Shown piece by piece: positions 36,706-48,093 of a DNA stretch of 64,000 nt; positions within the stretch are counted from its first letter, which is position 1, and the number at the start of each line of letters is the position of its first letter. Position numbers and translations under genes: made by a program. The notes beneath the pieces were generated by a model, which searched no databases, was not told the origin of the DNA, and saw nothing but the letters and a program-made list of their open reading frames with translations. This DNA comes from Cinnamomum chago (taxonomy: Eukaryota; Streptophyta; Magnoliopsida; Laurales; Lauraceae). The stretch covers positions 24,306,001-24,370,000 of the forward strand of contig CP142460.1 in NCBI GenBank assembly GCA_038049695.1. Reading direction: 5' to 3'.

Positions 36706-37970
36706 AACTATATGTAAAAATTTGTGGAGTATTCTAGAAGGATGGTGATTATTGCAGGAAAAGGGTAATTTAGTGTGGATTTTCTAGAGTAGGTTTTGGA
36801 AGTTCTCATTCATTAAATGAGTGACATGTGGATAAATCTTAACCATTCATTGCATACGGTAGAAGTAGAAATAGAGGTCTTTTATCTTCTTTAATAACGA
36901 AGAAAGTATGAGAAATCAATAGAAGCATAGGTGCTCTCTCTCTTCTTTTTATCGAAATGTGTTAGATAGTTAGTTTCCTATATTTTTTGAAATACATAGT
37001 AAGGCTTATTTCTTTCTTTCTTCTCTCCAAACAACATTTTTACGTAACTCTTCTACACTTCTATGGTTAAAAGAACACCAAAATACATAGGATCTCATTG
37101 AATTTAGCCATTGAACTCCTAAGTCATAAATCTTGAGTCTGGACTTCAAATTTAGTACATTATTTCTTTTGATGGTATTTCTTCATGATATAGTTTTTTT
37201 CTTTTTTTTTAAGCCTTTCATTAGTTTCTAAATTAGCGTAACTAAACAACATGAATAAATTTGAGAAAAATGATCATTACTATTATTTTCTATTCATACA
37301 GCGATATACGACCTCATGCAATGAGGGGCCACTGCACACCCTTATCTTGGTTATTTTTGAAAGAAAAACACGCACACCCTTATCTTGGTTATTTTTGCGA
37401 GAAAAACACATGTTCTATCATTTTTCCAATATTCTAGATTTTGTGAAATTTTTTCAAATTTTCTTGATAATTTTTCAAATCACACTGCCACGCCACTACA
37501 TAACGCCACTGTCGCTACATAGCATTTCAACGTCAGATCGTTATGCCTACCTATTGCTACCATTATTTTGATCCTTTGTCATGAGGATAAATAGTATCAC
37601 CTCTGCGTAAATTGCATCTTTTCTACTAAACTAGTGCAAGCTAGTGAAGCGTCTCTAAGTGATGAGAGCATCAATGCTCAAAAATCCAATTAATAATTAT
37701 CATTAATCATCGCTTATCATGTGAGGAGGAAACAAAGATAATTACCATTAACATAAATACTAATGAGAACCAGGCCTTTCTCCCCGATAAGAAAAAGTAA
37801 AAGCAACATTAGACTGTTTAAACAATATCACTCGCCAATCCTCTTCATATGGTCATAGTCTGCACATTTATTCAAGTTTCTACTGGACTTACATTTTTCT
37901 TATTGAACTGCCCTTTCGGTATTTCTTTTCAGCTATTTCATCTTGTGCCCCTGGGAAATAGGGCCCCTCC
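36706..37970. other. Intergenic, no gene recognised
   Basis: AT-rich. A 38-bp unit (GCACACCCTTATCTTGG...) is tandemly repeated at 37334 and 37372. Nothing else supportable. Confidence 0.5.
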
Positions 37971-38364
37971 TTGAAAGTCCTGTCTCGTCACATGACTATA
38001 AATCTGGTGCTGGCAAGTTCTTTAAATAGGGCCCCGCAAAATGTGAATTACTTTAGACCAATTAGTCAAAATGTGAATGACTTTAGAACAATTAGTTTAT
38101 GTTATAATGTTATTTATAAGATCATAGCTAAGGTACTGGCCAACAAACTTAAAAGAGTTCTAACTAAAATTATCAGCCCCTACCAAAGTGCATTTGTGGA
38201 TATCTGATAATTATTTAGTGGCTCATGAGGTGATCCACTCCCTCAAAATTAAAAGAAAAGAGAAAATTACGAGACTAAGTTAAGGTTGACATGGCAAAAG
38301 CCTATGACTGAATGACCAAATAAGATTTTATAGAAGTAGTTCTCCAGTCTTTTGGCTTCCATGA
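37971..38364 (+). pseudogene. L1-type LINE reverse transcriptase fragment, left piece
   Basis: Reads FRPISQ, then VIYKIIAKVLANKLKR and IISPYQSAFV, then DNYLVAHEVIHSLK, VDMAKAYD and LQSFGFH. This is the plant L1-type (non-LTR) reverse-transcriptase block 0-3 order. It has one short internal duplication (the VNYFRPIS/VNDFRTIS repeat) and scattered stops, so it is dead. It is cut at CATGA by LTR-1 and resumes at 41469. The ORF1, endonuclease and 3' parts are not found. Confidence 0.85.
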
Positions 38365-38778
38365 TGTCGCGACCCCGGACCGGGGATCCGAAGGACGGAT
38401 CCGGGATCGGGACAATTGCATCTCAATGATACATCTGTTTAATAACAACATACGTTTATTTAATTTCCCACAGGTGTCCGCGGTGAGGATATCACAACCA
38501 TCAATGAATATTTCTTTTAAGTGCGGAAGCATGTAGCAAATCAAATAGTCAGACTATCTCTGGTCATGAAAGCATTAACATCAAGTATCAAAAAATGTAT
38601 CAGAATGAGCAATGATCTATAGCATGTTTCCCAAAAGTAGTTAAAGTTTAACAAAAGATCATTTAGTTACATTCCCCAAAATTAGAGGCCAACAAAGGCC
38701 AATATAACAAAATAATAACCCAAAAGAATGGTTAAGTAGTTCTCTTCAAAATGTACGCCTCTCGTAGCAACCCGATGT

Positions 38779-38870
38779 CTACATGACATCGTCAGCACGC
38801 CACTCGACTAGAGGTTGCGGCTCACCTACCGCCTCCTCCGGCTCCTCCTCAAGGAAACCGGCAACGGGAC
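38779..38870 (-). other. Exon-like acidic reading frame in LTR-1
   Basis: On minus, an acceptor-like TTTGGTACTCAG is followed by PVAGFLEEEPEEAVGEPQ and PLVEWRADDVM, then TAG, 414 bp before the LTR end. The length (92 bp) and phase are the same as in LTR-2. A GTAAG donor lies at 40703 on minus. Confidence 0.5.
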
Positions 38871-40188
38871 CTGAGTACCAAAGCAAATGGGTCAGACACG
38901 ATGGTCTGGCAAGAGAGTCAAAAGATATAACAACATATAATAAAGGAAATATCTTGAAAAGCATAGAAATCTGTTTAAACAAGAACTCTCATAAAATGGA
39001 TAAATCATTTGCTAGAAAACAAGTAAACAAGATAAAACATATAAGGTATCCAAAGGAAAACGGAAACTAACAAGATGTCAATCACATAAAGCTAAGTCCT
39101 CTGTCACTAAAGTGACAACAGTATAGCGGGACGTTAATCTCAGTCACACAAGGTGAGGAGAATCAACGTAAATCATATATACAATATAAATATACGGGAC
39201 GGGACCACGGTAGCGAACCGGGCATCGGAACGGGACCAGGTGATAAACCGGGTATCGGGATCCAAGCTACAGCTGGCGGGACGGGAGAGGGATCTCCAAG
39301 TCGGTGGATCAAACCGACAGGGTATCCAAACTTAGTGATGCCGACTCATAGGTTAACTAGCAAATCGAGACCAGAACGAGTAAATCAAATGCAAATGCAA
39401 TAAACATGCGGGGCTAGTATACTCAAGTACATAACTTACATTTCATGTCGGGCAATACTCTTCGGGACAAGTCAATGTTACTATCATGCTTTTGGGAACA
39501 TAACTCATGTAGTGTAAATCTTGGAAATGAAGAAATATAATGAACTATTACAATTACGGGAAAATATTGATTTCAAGATCTATTTAAGTGAATAGGGGTC
39601 TCGTATGTCGATTATTGAAATGATTTTGTACTCCTTGAGTTTGAAGACATTCCGGGCTCCTTATGTACTTTTACGATTTTTAAAACTTAACATGAGCTTA
39701 TGGTTAGAACTAGGTATTACCATGGAAAAATCAAGACTATAAACGGTCCATCCTAAGTATGATGTTAATCCGGAACCATCGAGCAACCTACTCAGTCATC
39801 GAAAGGAATAGAATTCGCGATACCCAAGGGAATAGACCTTGCGTTTAGATATGAAGAAAATATCGTGTCGTTCCATCCCGTTCAAGATTGAAATAGATTG
39901 AACTTCGATGCATCCGAACCAACCGTGAAGAGCATCAGCTCAAGACGCCCTCACATATGGTCAAATGAGTCCAAGGAGGGTAGCCAAGGTCCCACCTAGA
40001 ACCAAGAATTAGTGCCTAGATCATCACCATTCTTTTCTTTTAGTTCCCTAGTCTTGAAGACCTTAGATTAGGGCATAATTAGTCTTAACACTAATGTATA
40101 AACCCCTAGGACTCATAGAAAGCACAATTGTTTCCCAAAAAAAAACAATATCAAATTTCCTGAATTCCTGTCCCAGTTACGGACAGGT

Positions 40189-40260
40189 CCGATCGATCGG
40201 ATGACAGTCCGATCGATCGGCTCGAAAAGCCTCTCAGTTAACGACAGTCCGATCGATCGG
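40189..40260 (-). repeat. Three palindromes CCGATCGATCGG in LTR-1
   Basis: Perfect 12-bp palindromes at 40189-40200, 40209-40220 and 40249-40260, about 1.21 kb from the LTR start on minus. Confidence 0.95.
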
Positions 40261-41468
40261 ACCTGGGCGTAAAGCAGGTCCGGGAAAGACTTGATTTTTC
40301 TCCCCTTTTTCCTCCTTCCAACACATATACAAACCACATAATACTAGATACAAGAAGACATTAACTCATGTTTTCCAAGACATTAAATGAGGCTATCAAA
40401 ATGCAATAAGATCCTTTATTTCACCCATGGAAGCAATTAATGAAAGCATGAAAATCTATAAATGCTTCACCAAACCATTTAAAACTTAAAACACCCAATC
40501 ATTCACTTGCCTCACGTCCAAGCTAGCTGAAAACAAGCCTCAAATCACCTCTATAGCTCAAATCCAAGCTACAATCAAAAACCCCCAAAACAACCCTAAA
40601 ATGGGTTACACAAGAATGAAAATGAAAGAACTTACAATAATTCAAATGTAGCTTCTCAAGGGCTAGGAGACAACAAATCTAGAAGATGGGAAGGATCACT
40701 TACTTGGATGACCTTCAAATGAGGAGAACTAGCTCAAAGAAGATCTCAAGGTTGATGGATTTCTCCAAAAATGGTATCAAGATGAAGCTTGCAAGATGAG
40801 GGAGAGGTTGGTGATCTTCATCTCTTGATTGATGAACTCTTGGTGTGGATTGGAGATGGAGAAGCAAGAAGAAGAAGAGAAAAGCAAGAAACCCTAGGTT
40901 CAGTTGGTTTGTGCTGGAACATGGAGAGTGAGTGGAAATGAAGAATGGGTTTCCCTTTGTTAACAAATGAGGGGTTGGGTCCCACAACTAAAGGAGCTTG
41001 TTTGGCTAAAATCATCTATTTCGGGACCTCGGATGGATTCGACGAAGAAGGAAGAAATGATCGTCGAAATTTCTAGTTTCCAAAAAATATATGTTTCACG
41101 GGTTTCGAGAATATCAAGTTTTGGGTACAGGTTTAGTATAAAAGGACTGTTTTGCCCCTCTAGGCTTGCAAATCGGGTTTCGGGCCTCGAATGGATACAG
41201 GATCAACATGAAAGTTGTAGGATTCAACAAGATGAATGCAACGGGCCAAGAACGCAATTCAAAACATTTCCAAAAAATCCACCAAGTAAATGCAAAGCCG
41301 AAAAGGGAACCCCCAAAGGGACCCACTAGCTACCAAAGCACTCAAAATAGCCCAAAACTAGAACAAAGGCTATTCCAAACCCGACTTAGTCAAAATCACT
41401 AATCAAGCTTAGCACTAACACACAACTTAATTAGCACTAATCGGGTTCACTCGGGTCGGGGTCTTACA

Positions 41469-41504
41469 CATGAAGAGTTTATTAAAATTATTCTAGAGTG
41501 TATC
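41469..41504 (+). pseudogene. L1-type LINE reverse transcriptase fragment, right piece
   Basis: Continues the left piece in frame across the LTR-1 insertion: HEEFIKIILECI, matching the family stretch FHERWIxxIxxCI. It is then cut at GTATC by LTR-3. No further LINE sequence was recognised after 47278. Confidence 0.75.
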
Positions 41505-43976
41505 TGTAAGATCCCCGCGACCTTAGTAGAGTGTTTAGCTTTTTAATTTTGACGATTAGCTTAATTAATTATGATTCTAGCTAATTAGGTGGGTTTAGTG
41601 GCTAAGAGAGTTTCTTTTATCATTAGGAAGATGTTCCGGAAGTTTCGTTTGATTCCGAGTGCGATTAGTCTTAATAAGGGGTTGGATTGTGATTATTGGA
41701 AAAATTAGGTATTTTTTTGAATAATTCAGTTTTCTTCGTTGGAAAGATCTCGCCGCGCTCATCGTTTTCCATTCTTGATGTGTTGGATTGAACGCCTTGA
41801 AATCTGTCAAATAATTACTTCTCTCTCTCATTTACTCAAGAAGGGCATTTGTGACTTTTCCTCTCCATCCCTCACTTTAAACCCATTCCAGCTACTTTCA
41901 TTCGTTCCCATCCACCTTCAGAGAACTGCATGCTGCTGGGACTACTTCTTCTCTTCCTCCTTCTTCATCTTTCCTCCTTGCATGTGGGTTTGGAGACCAA
42001 TTCAAGTGAATCCAAGTGCACCACCTTCTTCCTGTCCTCTTCCTCATCTCATAGACCTCAATTGGAAAGTTTTTCCCCAATTCATTCATCTTCTCCAATT
42101 TCCTCTTTCTTGTTGTAAGTGTCTTGCAAGGTGATGAACTCTTCTTCTCTCCTTTCCTTTGTACTCTTTGAGTGTAGGAGAAAGGTTTTGGAGAGTGTAT
42201 TTGGCTAGGGTATGTGGAGAGCTCCTTCCTCAATTTCTTTCTATTTCATTATCTTTGGTAGAGGCAAGTAGAATAGCATTATATCTTGTGCATGCATGTA
42301 TGTTTATTGAATTCTTGTTAATGCAATTGTCTCGCCAACCGCTAATTCCATGCTTGATTATGTTATCTTAGATTTCACATGTTAACTAGGAAATTTTGTA
42401 AATGGACTTGAAATGATTGGAAGGGGTGGGTTTGGTAAATGAAATGGATTGTTTGCAGGTATAAGAAGTGTGAATTCTGAATCCATTGGTGTGTGTACCG
42501 AAATTTGATTGAAAAAGGCTTTAGAATTCAGTTTTCTATACACATGGTTACCCCCGCGGTCCCCCTGTGGCCAACCGCCAACTCAAGACAGAACCTGGGT
42601 TGGTTCTGTCTTTCTGACTGCGACTTCGTGGTGACCCCGCGGTGACCTCGCAGTTAGCCACGGCCCCCTCACGCGGCTAGCGTGCCCAATTCCGCTTTTG
42701 AAATGGGACTTCTACCTGATGTTTTGACTTTATATGTTGGACCCGTTGACCCTACCTGTAAGACCCCAACCCGAGTGAACCCGATTAGTGCTAATTAAGT
42801 TGCGTGTTAGTGCTAAGCTTGATTAGTGTTTTTGGCTAAGTTGGGTTTGGAATAGCTTTTGATATAGTTTTGGGGATTTTGATTTGCTTTGTGTTAGTAG
42901 GGCCCTTTGGGGGTTCCCTTTCATGACATTGCATGTGTTTGAGAATTTATCGGAGGTTTTTACATTCATGATTTTAATCCCGTTTTACTCGTTTTGATGA
43001 TCCCTACAACTTTCATGTTGATCCCGTCCCCGTTTGAGATCCCGAAATCCGATTTCATAGCCTTGAGGGCAAAACAGTCATTGCACACAAAATCTGTACT
43101 CAAAACTTGATATTCCCGAAACCCACGAAACATATACTTTTTGGAAACTAGATATTTCGACGATCATTTCTCCCTTCTTCGTCGAATTCATCCGAGGACC
43201 CGAGAGAGATGATTTCAGCCAAATTAGTTCCTTAAGTTGTGGGACCCAACCTCTCCTTTGTTAACAAAGGGAGAACCCATCCCCATTTCCACTCACTCTC
43301 CATTGTTCCAGCACAACTATTGAGCCTAGGGCTTTTCTTGCAACTTCTTCTCCTTCTTGCTTCTTCATCTCCAAGCCACACCAATAGTTCATCAATCAAG
43401 CATTGAAGATCACCAATCTCTTCCTCATCTAGCAAGCTTCACTTTGATACCTTTTGTAGAAGAATCCATCAACTTTGAGACTCCCTTTGAGATAGCTCTC
43501 TTCATTTGAAGGTCATCCAAGTAAGTGTTCTTCTTCATCTCCTAGATTTGTGTTCCTATAGCCTTAGAGAAGCTCCACCTTTATTATTGAAAGGTTTCCT
43601 TGTCATTTCATTGTTTGACCCATTTTAGGGTTTGTTTTGGGGGTTTTTTTTATTGTAGCTTGGCTTTGAGCAATAGAAGTGAATAGAGGCTTGATTTCAG
43701 CTAGCTTGGACTTGAGGCAAGTGAATGATTGGATGTTTTTAAGTTTCAAATGGTTTGGTGAAGCATTTATGCATTTTTTATGCTTTCATTGATTGCTTTT
43801 ATTGATTTTTCATGGTTGAAATAAATGATCTTAATGCATCTTGATGGCCTCATTTAATGTCTTGGAATCATGTGTTTAAGTCACCTTGTTTATAGTTATT
43901 TGTGGTTGTTGATGTGTTGGAAGGAAAGGAAAAAGGGAAGAAAAATCAGTGTCCCGGACCTGCTACACGCCCAGGT

Positions 43977-44049
43977 CCGATCGATCGGACGTGCAGGCCG
44001 ATCGATCGGTCTGTCTTTAACTGAGAGGCTTTTTGAGCCGATCGATCGG
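43977..44049 (+). repeat. Three palindromes CCGATCGATCGG in LTR-2
   Basis: Perfect 12-bp palindromes at 43977-43988, 43998-44009 and 44038-44049, 1.22 kb from the LTR start. Spacing (21 and 40 bases) matches LTR-1 (40 and 20, read in the other direction). Confidence 0.95.
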
Positions 44050-45220
44050 ACTCTGTTCATAACTGGGACAGAAATTTCGGATATTTATTTTTTTGTGGAC
44101 CTTGGCTACCCTCCTTGGACTCACTTGACCATATATGAGAGCGTCTTGAGCCGATGCTCTTCACGGTTGGTTCGGATGCATCGAAGTTCAATCTATTTCA
44201 ATCTTGAACGGGATGGAACGACACGATATCTTCTTCATACCTAAATGCAAAGTCTATTTCCTTGGGAATCGTGAATTCTATTCCTTTCGGTGACTGAGTA
44301 GGTTGCTCGATGGTTCCGGGTTGACATCATACTTAGGATGGACCGTTTATAGTCTTGATTTTTTTATGGTAATACCTAGTTCTAACCATAAGCTCATATT
44401 AAGTTTTTAAAATCGTAAAAGTGCATAAGGAGCCCGGAATGTCTTCAAACTCAAGGAGTACCAAATCATTTCAATAATCGACATACGGGACCCCTATTCA
44501 CTTAAATAGATCTTGGGATCAATATTTTCTCGGAATTGTAATAGTTCATTTTATTCCTTCATTTCCAAGATTTACTTTACATGATCTGTTTTCCCGAAAG
44601 CTTGATGGTTACACTAGTAATATTGACTTGTCCCGAAGAGTATTGCCCGATATGAAATGAAAGTTATACATTTGGATATTCTTGCCCGTTCATGGATTTA
44701 CTTGTACTTGATTTACTTGCATATGTATCTATGTGTTATTTAACCTATGTGTCGGCATCACTAAGCTTGGATACCTTGTCAGTTTGATCCACCGACTTGG
44801 AAATCCCTCTCCCGTCCCGCCAGCTGCAGTTTGGATCCCGATACCCGGTCATTACCGTGGTCCCGTCCCGATACCCGGTTCGCTACCGTGGTCCCGTCCC
44901 GTATATTTATATTGTATATATGATTGCGTTGAATCTCCTCACCTTGTGTGACTGAGATCAACGTCCCGTGATACTGTTGTCACTTTAGTGACAGAGGACT
45001 TAGCTTTATGTGATTGCCACCTTGTGAGTTCCCGACCCCTTGGTTACCTATTATGTTTTATCTTGTTTACATGTTTCTAGCAAATGATTTATCTATTTTG
45101 TGAGAGTTCTTGCTTAAACAGATTTCCTTGCTTTTCGAGATATTTCATCTATTATATGTTGTTGTATCTTCTCACTCTCTTGCCAGACCGTCGTGTCTGA
45201 TCCTTTGCTTTGGTACTCAG

Positions 45221-45312
45221 GTCCCGTTGCCGGTTTCCTTGAGGGGGAGCCGGAGGAGGCGGTAGGTGAGCCGCAACCTCTAGTTGAGTGGCGTGCTGAC
45301 GATGTCATGTAG
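45221..45312 (+). other. Exon-like acidic reading frame in LTR-2
   Basis: Follows TTTGGTACTCAG. Reads PVAGFLEGEPEEAVGEPQ and PLVEWRADDVM, then TAG, 403 bp before the LTR end. It differs from LTR-1 by one replacement and at least one silent change. A GTAAG donor lies at 43521. Confidence 0.5.
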
Positions 45313-46718
45313 ACATCGGGTTGCTACAAGAGGCGTAACATTTTGGGGAGAACTTATTAACCATTCTTTTGGGTTATTATTTTGTAATATTGGCCTTTGT
45401 TGGCCTCTAATTTTGGGGAATGTAACTAAATGATATTTTGTCTAACTTTAACAACTTTTGGGAAACATGCTACAGATCATTGCTCATTCTGATACAGTGT
45501 TAATGCTTGCATGACTAGAGATAGTTGTCTATTTGATTTGCTACACGCTTCCGCACTAAAAAGAAATATTCATGCAAGGTTGTGATATCCTCACCGCGGA
45601 CACCTGTGGGAAATTAAATAAGTTGTATATTGTGGATGTAGATAATCCCCTTTAATCATCATTACACACTAATGTCCCGATCCCGGATTGGGATTCCCGG
45701 TCCGAGGTCGCGACACTACCCTTGCGTGACCAACGAGTGAAAACAAAGCACGATTGGCTTGGTGTGCTTCGTCAATTTGTCTGGATTTCCGTGTATGGTT
45801 GTAACTTGGCCGAATGGATATGGAACTTAGTCAATTGGTGCTCAATAACTTCTGTACACCAAGGGTTTATCACAGTTAGGCACTCTGTTGGAATACATAC
45901 GATACACGATGGATGATCCTTGACCTAAGATTGGCTTGTTCTTCACTCCTGACTCGTAAATCATGTATCCATAGCATGACATACCTTGTACACTCTACTC
46001 TTGAATACTTGTACAACCGATAACGTAATTTGTAGAATTATGGTTTGATTGGACTTAGAGTGTATCCTTAGGTACCTTTTTATCTTTTACTTGATGGACA
46101 CATGTGGATAGACTTGTAAGAGGACTACTCGTGGAATTGGGAACTTGACTTGTATCTTGGCTTGACTTGGAGTAGCCCTCAACTTGTTATCTTGTACTTG
46201 AAAATATATCAACGTGTATTGTCTTGGATCTTGTGTCTCATGCTAAACCAACCATCATTATCATCTTGCATTCATGACAAGCTGCAGAATGATGATAACT
46301 GAGTGGGTCAGTTACTCGGACACTAGGGTGTGCAGTCGGCTACAACGGCGTCCATGGCGCAGGATAATGGCAGTCGGCTAGGACGTCGTATTATCCATAG
46401 TAGGTAGATTTGGATACCACTAGAACCGGACTTTAGAGTATTCGTAGTCGGCTAGGACGACACTTATACCCTCGAGAGATGGCTAGGACATTCTCGAAGT
46501 CTCCTCTTACTTGGCATTCATTGCATTTCATGGATGGTTATTCTTGTATAACTTGCGAGAATTTATACTGTCACTTGATTCTTATATGCCTAACTTGTTA
46601 CCTTGATGTCTTTTAATCATGTACTTGTCTCTATTCTCCTTTGAAACATGCTATGAATAATATATATTGCTTATCTTCTTGCCAACATATTGCTGATCAT
46701 TTATTCCTTGGTCTGCAG

Positions 46719-46832
46719 ACGACGCCACCTACTACTATGTACATCGACTCGGACGCCAAGGTAATCCCAGAGGATCCTCAGTTGGGGGAGGATAACGAGT
46801 TACGTGAGTGGGGTGCCGATGACGTAGCTTAG
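46719..46832 (+). other. Exon-like acidic reading frame in LTR-3
   Basis: Follows CCTTGGTCTGCAG. Reads MYIDSDAKVIPEDPQLGED and ELREWGADDVA, then TAG, 446 bp before the LTR end. The ending EWGADDVA matches EWRADDVM of LTR-1/LTR-2, although the families are otherwise well diverged and the phase at the acceptor differs. A GTAAG donor lies at 42115. Confidence 0.5.
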
Positions 46833-47281
46833 CGTCATCACTCCCGACATTTGTGCGCATTATACGGGGATATCTGTCATCTAGCCACCTCAGACTCCTT
46901 CTTTTGGGTTTTCAATATTTTGGACTTATCTAATCATACTGTACATCTTTTGTTCCAGGACCTAAGTTTTTGGGATGGTCCTGATGTGTATGTAAACTTT
47001 ATATGTCTTTTGACTTTTGAAACTTAAATATATAATGGTGATGAAATGCATACTTGCTTTGACATCTTCATAAAGATTATGAAATGAGATTACAGACTAG
47101 GTCTCACAGGTTATCATAAGTAATGAGGTTCAAATATACAATCCTCACTGTAAACTTACGATCCGTGGGACAAAGGGCAAAATTTTTAATTATCAACAAT
47201 ATTTTATCAACAATTATCAACCATAATTTTCACACCCGGGACCCGGTTTATTCACTAATCGGGTTAAGGGCCGTGACAAAG

Positions 47282-47293
47282 TGGCATCAGAGC
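47282..47293 (+). promoter_or_regulatory. Primer-binding site after LTR-3
   Basis: TGGCATCAGAGC, three bases after the LTR end, is the initiator-tRNA-Met type PBS (usual form TGGTATCAGAGC) of chromoviruses and copia elements. Internal sequence fades out by about 47420. Confidence 0.8.
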
Positions 47294-47893
47294 AATGGAT
47301 TGTTTCTCAAGGTAAAATCAATAGAAACCATAGGACGCGTATGAGGATTTTCGTTAGCCTAGTGTTCGCAGAATGTTCTTTGTTCTTATAGCTTTCTGTT
47401 GCTAGTTTTGGGTTGCATAGGGCCTAACACATAATCCTCCATTTATTTTCCTTTATTTTTCTCCTGGTTTCCATCTACTGCATCAGACTCTATGATGGTG
47501 AATGACGGTGTAAAGTTAATTCACAATTTCCCCAAAATTTTATCCAATATTGTAAAACTTATTGTGGTGGGATGTGTTTATAGGTCTTGATATAAGAGGT
47601 TCTCCCCATGACTTATTGCATATGTTTATGCAATATTGTAATACTTATTGCATTCATTAGATTTCACATATAGTTTTGCTCGAATCATAGCTATTCAGCT
47701 GACAGAAAGACATTTCGTTACAAGGACCCTAAAATACAATATTAGCAAACTAATCGGCTCAATAGCTTGTGCAAAGGTTCTATAGAAAATCTAATACACC
47801 CATTAAATTAAATCATTTGCTTTTAAATGAAAAAATGATTTTATTAGAGAAATTGCTTTTAAACTAATACACCCTGGTGAATTGCATAATGAT
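47294..47893. other. Short retroelement remnant, then intergenic DNA
   Basis: The first ~100 bases belong to the lost element interior. The rest is AT-rich, with no gene recognised, and runs up to the KAS I 3' end. Confidence 0.4.
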
Positions 47894-47899
47894 TTTATT
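47894..47899 (-). terminator. Possible poly(A) signal of KAS I
   Basis: AATAAA on the minus strand about 195 bases after the KAS I stop codon. A position in the usual range for plant 3' ends, but other AT-rich signals are near. Confidence 0.4.
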
Positions 47900-48093
47900 G
47901 TTTGAAGAGGTAGAGGGAGGGAGGGGAGAAGAGATGAAAAATAGTCAAAAGGATACATATAAAATGCTCATCATAACATGAAAATGTCTCACAACGTCTT
48001 TCTCTTCATCCAAAACCATACAGCACTCCTATATCTGACTTAAGGCCCGTATCTTTACTAGAATTCATGTCTGGTGGTTGTCTGGGACTCTGT

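Larger units (their letters stand above)
38365..41468 (-). mobile_element. LTR-1: solo LTR, Ty3/gypsy Tekay-like, minus strand, 3,104 bp
   Basis: On minus it starts TGTAAGACCCCGACCCGAG (at 41468) and ends GGTCGCGACA (at 38365). It is flanked by the 5-bp duplication CATGA (38360-38364, 41469-41473). It is the same family as LTR-2 (42757-45715) but in opposite orientation, and alignable over its length. Inserted in the LINE fragment. Confidence 0.85.
42757..45715 (+). mobile_element. LTR-2: solo LTR, Ty3/gypsy Tekay-like, 2,959 bp
   Basis: Starts TGTAAGACCCCAACCCGAG, ends GAGGTCGCGACA and is flanked by the 5-bp duplication CTACC (42752-42756, 45716-45720). Same family as LTR-1, opposite orientation. 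Nested inside LTR-3. Confidence 0.88.
41505..47278 (+). mobile_element. LTR-3: Tekay-like 5' LTR followed by PBS, with LTR-2 nested inside
   Basis: Starts TGTAAGATCCCCGCGACC and ends GGGCCGTGACA at 47278, about 2.8 kb once the nested LTR-2 and its duplication are set aside. A PBS follows, so this was the 5' LTR of an element whose interior is now almost all lost. It holds the repeated word AGTCGGCTAGGAC (46371-46495) and an exon-like frame. Older than LTR-2, which interrupts it. Confidence 0.75.
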
